Part shown: positions 59,461 to 64,000 of the stretch, piece by piece | How the letters are laid out: the number at the start of each line of letters is the position of its first letter | Position numbering within the stretch: position 1 is the stretch's first letter | Assembly (NCBI GenBank): GCA_008828725.1 | Contig: MEHQ01000010.1 | Coordinates: forward strand, 457,867-521,866 | Direction: 5' to 3' | Origin: Saccharina japonica | Taxonomy: Eukaryota; Sar; Phaeophyceae; Laminariales; Laminariaceae | DNA: 64,000 nucleotides | Notes under the pieces: model-generated | Told to the model about the DNA's origin: nothing | What the model saw: the letters and a program-made list of their open reading frames with translations, nothing else | Database searches by the model: none | Program-made: the position numbers and the translations under genes

Positions 59461-62290
59461 CAACGGTGTCTTCACCGTTGACGCGCCCCTACAAAACCGC
59501 CCCCCCCCTTTAAATGTAGTTATAGGTTGGGTTGGCGTCGGATGGCAACGACGCTGTAAAACACGCCTCTCACTGCGTGAGCTAGACAACCAGGGTACCG
59601 TTTTTTTTCTTGTTTTTTTTTGGCGGTTACCCCAGGCTGGCGGTCGAGTAGATCATTTGTGCGGGGTCGGGAACCTCAACTCCGCACAAGGGGAATCATC
59701 GTATCACGTAGTGTGTATATGGTAAGGCACCCAGAGGCAGATACATAGTAATACCCATTGCTGTCTCTGGAAGCGACCACACCAGAAATTAAATTAATTC
59801 ATTGGAGGCTGTCGTCCATATGCAAGTTCGCCTCAGAGGCGGTTCTTAGCAGGATGCAGCTCACCCTCCATGCGACTCGCCCAATACCTCACGGCGCTTC
59901 GCGCTTGGTGCAAGCAATGTCTGCCTGGTTGGTGAAAACCCAACATGCTCCGCCCCGGCATTGTAGGGATGCGAGGGTCTATGGTCATATGACTACGGCC
60001 GTGCACGACATGAATACACCCCCCCCCCCCGGGCTTTGCAGCAACGCGCTACATGCACTCTGTCCCATGTCCAATGCGATTGTGAACATACCAACGATGT
60101 GCCCCACGAATCGTCAACGACGCCTTCAGGACCACGTGCACCGATCGCACCATCTTGCATCGCCAAGCTAGGCTACCAAGAAACAGTGCGAAAGGTCTAC
60201 GAGACTGTGTCAGCGGGCAAAGGTACGGATATTTTTACCAGGTACTTGTCACCCGCCATGAATAAAATACGTCACTTACGTTGGCAGCGTGCGTCATTCA
60301 AACCGTGGCATGACGTTCAGCATTTAACTTGTCTCAACGGTATATGACAGAGGGGACTGCAGGCAGACGTGCCGACCATAGCACTGAAGTCTTACTGTGA
60401 GGGTTGGCCGGTGTTATCAGTTCTCCAGGGGAAACTACAGTACAATAGGTATCGTGTATCCTTTCCGCCACGTTCGTAAACGACCGCTTTAGTCGTGGAA
60501 CTAGCCTCGTAACTGCCTCGTGTGATACCTCAACGTTATCGCTCTTTGTTGCTATTAATAGTCATACACGCTCTAGTATTTTTATCAACCATGCCGACCC
60601 CTCCCGCCGTTCATCGCCCATGGTGACTTGGGCACTCTGGCTGCTCATACTGAGGAACAGGATTGTGGGTTTTACTGTGCACCTTTTTCGACTGTTAATC
60701 CTCACAAGGGGTTCTAGTAGGATGCAGCCCACCCTTCATGCGACTCGCCAAACACCTCACGGCGCTTCGCGCTTGGTGCTAGCAATGTCTGCCTGGTCGG
60801 TGAAGACCCGGCATGCCCCGTCCCGGTATTGGAGGGATGCGAGGGTATATACTGTAGTAATACGACTACGGCCATGCATTAATGTTGAGTACACTCCCCC
60901 CCCCCGTCCTCCTCTCCCATTGTCTGAGGATGTGGCGGTAGCTTCGGCGATCGGCGATATTCGAGCCCCTTAGGGGTATAGGCTGCCTTTCCTTTTCCCT
61001 TCTTTTGGCGCCTCTTAACAGACTTCGCAGCCTCGCAGGCTGAACGTATGGGGTTGTGTTTTGAGGAGCCGTATCTTAGCTTGATATTTTACTTCGCGGA
61101 ACCGTGGTTCCCCCGAATCATCCTTATTTCTGCATATACGGCTCATCAGGGTGGGCTAGTGTTGTGAGAATGCCTTGGAGGAACTATAATTTATGCATAT
61201 TCAAGCCTGTCAAGGTCCATGAATAGGAATACGGGAAACGACGACGTGTTACTTGGAAGCAGAGATCTGTTCGTATATGGTACAGGGGCTCAGGGTGAGG
61301 CACACAGCTGACCCCCTGCCGTTCACATCGGAGCCCTAATTGGAAATGTGTGGTGCAGTAATAAGGCTGCATTTCCAGCAAAAATCATCCAGCACACGCG
61401 TGAGACTAGGCGGAACCCCCACTAATTTCAAGTAGTTTGTCCTCAAAAACGCGGGCGCAGTTGTAAAAGGTTTGCTATTTAATCAGCAAAGTTGACAAGG
61501 TGTACGTGTGTTTCCCAAACAACCTCTCAATACAAGCAACCTCTCAATACAGACAACACGCTGTGCGAAGCATCTTGTTGAATAACGTACGGCCCGGACT
61601 TTTCCCTGGTGGAACAGGTGTCACCAAGCGCGTACCGAAACGTGTCGTGGAAAGCGTAGCGACGTGCAAGGCCACCGTTTCGTGGCAATGCTATTGGCTC
61701 TCGGACATCACCAGGTATGTACCTCGCTCGGCGTGTGCTTGCTCATGAATACTATGTAAAACGTCTCAAGCCTATTCAATATTTAACAAAGTACCGCCCC
61801 ATTCCCCCGCGCGGGAGTGCCACGGTAACGGCGGTACCTCTTCTAACTTTTATCATGTTCATATCTATTACGATGCAAAACCATTCCACACTAATTCCAA
61901 GTAGTATGGTTCCCAAAACGCGGGTGGGTGCAGTCCAAAGGGTTGCATTGATTCCGCCACATCCTGTTCCCGTCCCCCCTTGCCGAAAACTATACCTGGT
62001 ACCTTGGCAGCTCGAGAGACGGAACGCTTGGCGGAGGAGTCACCTACGAGCTCCAATATCGCTCCAAGATCATGCAAGACTGGGTCGTGGTGCCGACCAA
62101 AACGCCCAACAAAATCCTCACAGGCCTCTCGCCTGGACACCTGTACTCCTTCAGGGTGCGGGCTGTCAATTCTGAGGGCTGGGGAGATTTTTCGAGTGGC
62201 ACAGAGGTCCAAATGCCTTCGGTTAATGGCGAACGAGAGAAGGAGGGAGCGGTGCCTGCTGAAGATGAGTCGGAGGAGAGCATGGCTTAG
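57979..62290 (+). CDS. Ankyrin-repeat plus fibronectin type III protein
   Basis: Five exons: 57979-58169, 58476-58527, 59161-59311, 61618-61714, 62011-62290; 256 residues, all phases fit (2, 0, 1, 2). Ankyrin repeats occupy about residues 15-115: LFWAARDGNLDFVRDLVPTH, then EATCLYIASSYCQ joined to EGVVRWLLENGVDREKSCYH and GQKPLDVVG. A fibronectin type III domain follows at about 133-233: TKRVPKRVVESV, ATVSW, GVTYELQYRSK, WVVV, ILTGLSPGHLYSFRVRAVNS and EGWGDFSSGTEVQMPS. The tail is acidic. Animal FANK1 has the same two domains but in the opposite order, so a shared role is only a guess. Exon 3 uses a weak acceptor (GCTGAAG), chosen because it completes an ankyrin repeat. Intron 3 (2.3 kb) carries two family E repeats and a TAG microsatellite. 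Confidence 0.82.
59425..59459. repeat. (TAG)n microsatellite, about 11 units
   Basis: An uninterrupted TAG/AGT run in intron 3 of the ankyrin/FN3 gene. Confidence 0.95.
59848..60030 (+). repeat. Dispersed repeat family E, copy 1 (~180 bp)
   Basis: It shares AGGATGCAGC, CATGCGACTCGCC, CACGGCGCTTCGCGCTTGGT, GCAATGTCTGCCTGG and GGGATGCGAGGGT with the copy at 60717. It ends in CATATGACTACGGCC followed by a C-run. It has no coding capacity, lies in intron 3 and is probably a non-autonomous retroposon or MITE. Confidence 0.9.
60717..60908 (+). repeat. Dispersed repeat family E, copy 2
   Basis: Same orientation and block order as 59848-60030, with about 85% identity by eye. It ends in ATACGACTACGGCCATGCAT and then a C-run. 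Confidence 0.9.
61420..61475 (-). mobile_element. MITE family C, partial copy
   Basis: CACTAATTTCAAGTAGTTTG followed by TCCTCAAAAACGCGGG is the reverse complement of the family C core. The terminal TTAACCCC is missing. Confidence 0.65.
61887..61950 (-). mobile_element. MITE family C, partial copy
   Basis: CCACACTAATTCCAAGTAGT, then ATGGTTCCCAAAACGCGGGT match the reverse complement of the family C core. It lies in intron 4 of the ankyrin/FN3 gene, 60 bp before the last exon. Confidence 0.7.
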
Positions 62291-62351
62291 TGATCATTTA
62301 GTGCAGGAGATGAAGGCAGCGTCAAGAGCCATGCGTCTGCAGGGCGGTGCA

Positions 62352-62546
62352 GCAGTGCGGTAGGGGGGGAGGGGTAGCACTCGTTAATACGCATGGCCGT
62401 AGTCGTACGACCATAGACCCTCGCATCCCTATAATGCCGGGACGGGGCACGTCGGTTTTTCACCGACCAGGTAGACATCGCTAGCACCAAGCGCGAAGCG
62501 CCGTAAGGTATTCGGCGAGTCGCATGAAAGGTGAGCTGCATCCTAA
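62352..62546 (-). repeat. Dispersed repeat family E, copy 3 (inverted)
   Basis: Reverse complement of the copies at 59848 and 60717, from GGCCGTAGTCGTACGACCAT to AAGCGCGAAGCGCCGT and GAGCTGCATCCT. It lies 60 bp downstream of the ankyrin/FN3 stop codon, so it is probably in the 3' untranslated region. Confidence 0.9.
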
Positions 62547-62719
62547 AAATAACCGTTAGTTAGGCCGACATTCTTGATGACAGCGTCCAAGGAATTGCGG
62601 TAGGGGGAGGGAGGCGTCATCGGACACAGACGTTCTCACTGACTTATTAATAGTATACTCCTCAGCTGGGGACCTGTGTTACTAAAAATATACTTGGTAT
62701 ACCCTGGCGGGGGGGGGGG

Positions 62720-62800
62720 GTGCTATGTGACCCCGGATTGCTACGTCTAAGGAGAGAGAGAAAATAAGGGCGAAGCTAATAAATGGGCAGGAAACACGAA
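62720..62800. repeat. Dispersed ~80 bp repeat, copy 2
   Basis: It matches 4556-4640 (GTGACCCCGGAT, GGAGAGAGAGAAAA, AAGGGCGAAGCTAATAAA). A run of G at 62709-62719 precedes it. Confidence 0.7.
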
Positions 62801-63095
62801 ATAAGTAAATAAAACTAACAGGTACTCTGGACAGAAACGCAAGACCGTTTGGGCTTCATATTCATACGCCAACGGTCCTTACATTGGCATCCAGAGTGGT
62901 TGTAAAGTACGTAACGGGTTAACTAAAAAAACAGGCAACCAGCAGCATAAAAAAACAAAAACAGCGGTTTCCACAAATAGAATCACATTTTTTTCCGCCA
63001 GGGGGGGAGGGGGCATACATCCAGGCAGATGGGTTTGCCTTGACAGACAGGCAGCTTGACGTTGACATGTCTCCTGACATCTTTGCTTGGCACCG

Positions 63096-63330
63096 CAGTA
63101 CGGGACTAGGTATGCCTTATCGTCAGAGCCATGCCATGTCAGTACGGGACTAGACATGCCTTATCGCCAGAACCATGCCATGGCCGTAAGGGACTAGGCA
63201 TGCCTAATCGCTAGAGCCATGCCGTGCAAAGTACGGGACTAGGCATGCCTAATCGTAGAGCCATGCCACGGCAGCACCGGACTGCAGTAGGAATGCCTAA
63301 TCGTAGAGCCATGCCGCGGTAGAAGGGAAG
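63096..63330. repeat. Minisatellite, five ~48 bp units
   Basis: The unit has the order TACGGGACTAGGCATGCCT, then AATCG, then AGAGCCATGCC. Five copies follow one another with growing divergence. The last two contain an extra GCAGCACCG / CTGCAGTAG segment. No coding frame runs through all units. Confidence 0.9.
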
Positions 63331-64000
63331 ACCTCATTGCTATCAGGTTCCCATCAAGAATAGCACTACGTGCCAAGTGTGAATTGTAGTGTTTGAATGG
63401 CGGTCAAGCGCTCAAAAGGGCAGCACCTTGCCATTTGTTGTACAAAAAAATACCGCTATGTACTGTACTGCTATCAATAGATTCATAGATGGCACCAGTC
63501 AGGAAAAATCGAGATTTGTACAGGCGCGATCGCGCGGCTGCGTACAGGCGGCATGAGATGCAGGGAGCCGGCATACACATCCAGTCGGTATACCACCATA
63601 CTACACAGTTGTGTACATAGGTCAAGACGCATTCAAGACGCATTGCATTGCACACCGCAATTGAGATATCGGAGATCGATCGTACTGATACGATTGAATA
63701 TGTGCCATGTTGTATACGCCGCCGGTAGCGTTGCCAGTTCCAGCACTGGGGTTGAAGGGGTCCACCATCCCGCCCACCTCTCCTACCCCCCAACACTTCC
63801 TTACAGTAGCGTCCCACGGAACACAAGGGGAAAATGGAACAAAGGGGGAAATGTCGGCTGTTGCCATAGTTCTGTAACTAAAAACCTTTGTCGGCCAGTG
63901 CGCCAAATAGATGGCTTCACACAAAAGGGACCGTCTGGAGTTGAACTACATCGAACCACGCACCACACACATACAAGCGCGCGTCCACTTTACTCGTACC

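Larger units (their letters stand above)
62291..64000. other. Intergenic region with repeats
   Basis: It follows the ankyrin/FN3 gene. It contains an inverted family E copy, an 80 bp dispersed repeat and a minisatellite. The stretch 63340-64000 shows no gene that I can recognise on either strand. Confidence 0.55.

Noticed and set aside
63096..63330. CRISPR-like spaced repeats
   Set aside because: Units are contiguous and diverged without unique spacers, and the genome is eukaryotic.

Overview
The window reads as nuclear DNA of a photosynthetic stramenopile, most likely a brown alga or close relative (inference). Two neighbouring genes encode proteins whose N-termini combine a signal peptide with an Ala-Phe cleavage motif, the plastid address used by algae with a red secondary plastid. 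Genes are split into many short exons with GT-AG introns, and coding exons occupy only a small part of the 64 kb. No rRNA, intact tRNA, CRISPR array or bacterial-type operon was seen.

Layout. 1-9276: no recognised exon, rich in repeats (GGGTACCC-palindrome arrays, several MITE-like elements, a tRNA-like relic). 9277-9808 (+): last exon of a DHHC palmitoyltransferase. 9809-15197: intergenic with MITEs. 15198-23493 (-): ten-exon plastid-targeted TPR/SAM methyltransferase. 23737-27314 (+): six-exon plastid TatB/Hcf106-like protein, divergent from the methyltransferase over 243 bp. 29287-32447 (-): Mediator subunit MED6. 32661-36866 (+): ribosomal protein L13a (uL13), divergent from MED6 over 213 bp. 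38426-41306 (+): coiled-coil protein of unknown function. 43039-49286 (-): Pelota/Dom34. 49535-53310 (+): unrecognised protein, divergent from Pelota over 248 bp. 54054-57171 (-): phytanoyl-CoA dioxygenase family enzyme. 57979-62290 (+): protein with ankyrin repeats followed by a fibronectin type III domain. 62291-64000: intergenic with a minisatellite.

Exon models were built by hand from protein-family similarity, splice motifs and matching intron phase. All chosen joins keep the reading frame, but none is confirmed by transcripts. About 70% of the 44 modelled introns are phase 0. Adjacent genes nearly always lie on opposite strands, giving short shared upstream regions. The genes form no single pathway: they cover plastid protein import and modification, transcription (MED6), translation (L13a) and ribosome rescue (Pelota), lipid modification (DHHC) and an oxygenase. 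The most unusual structure is a ~190 bp, nearly perfect inverted repeat that flanks exon 2 of the L13a gene. Several small inverted-repeat elements recur as families across the window.
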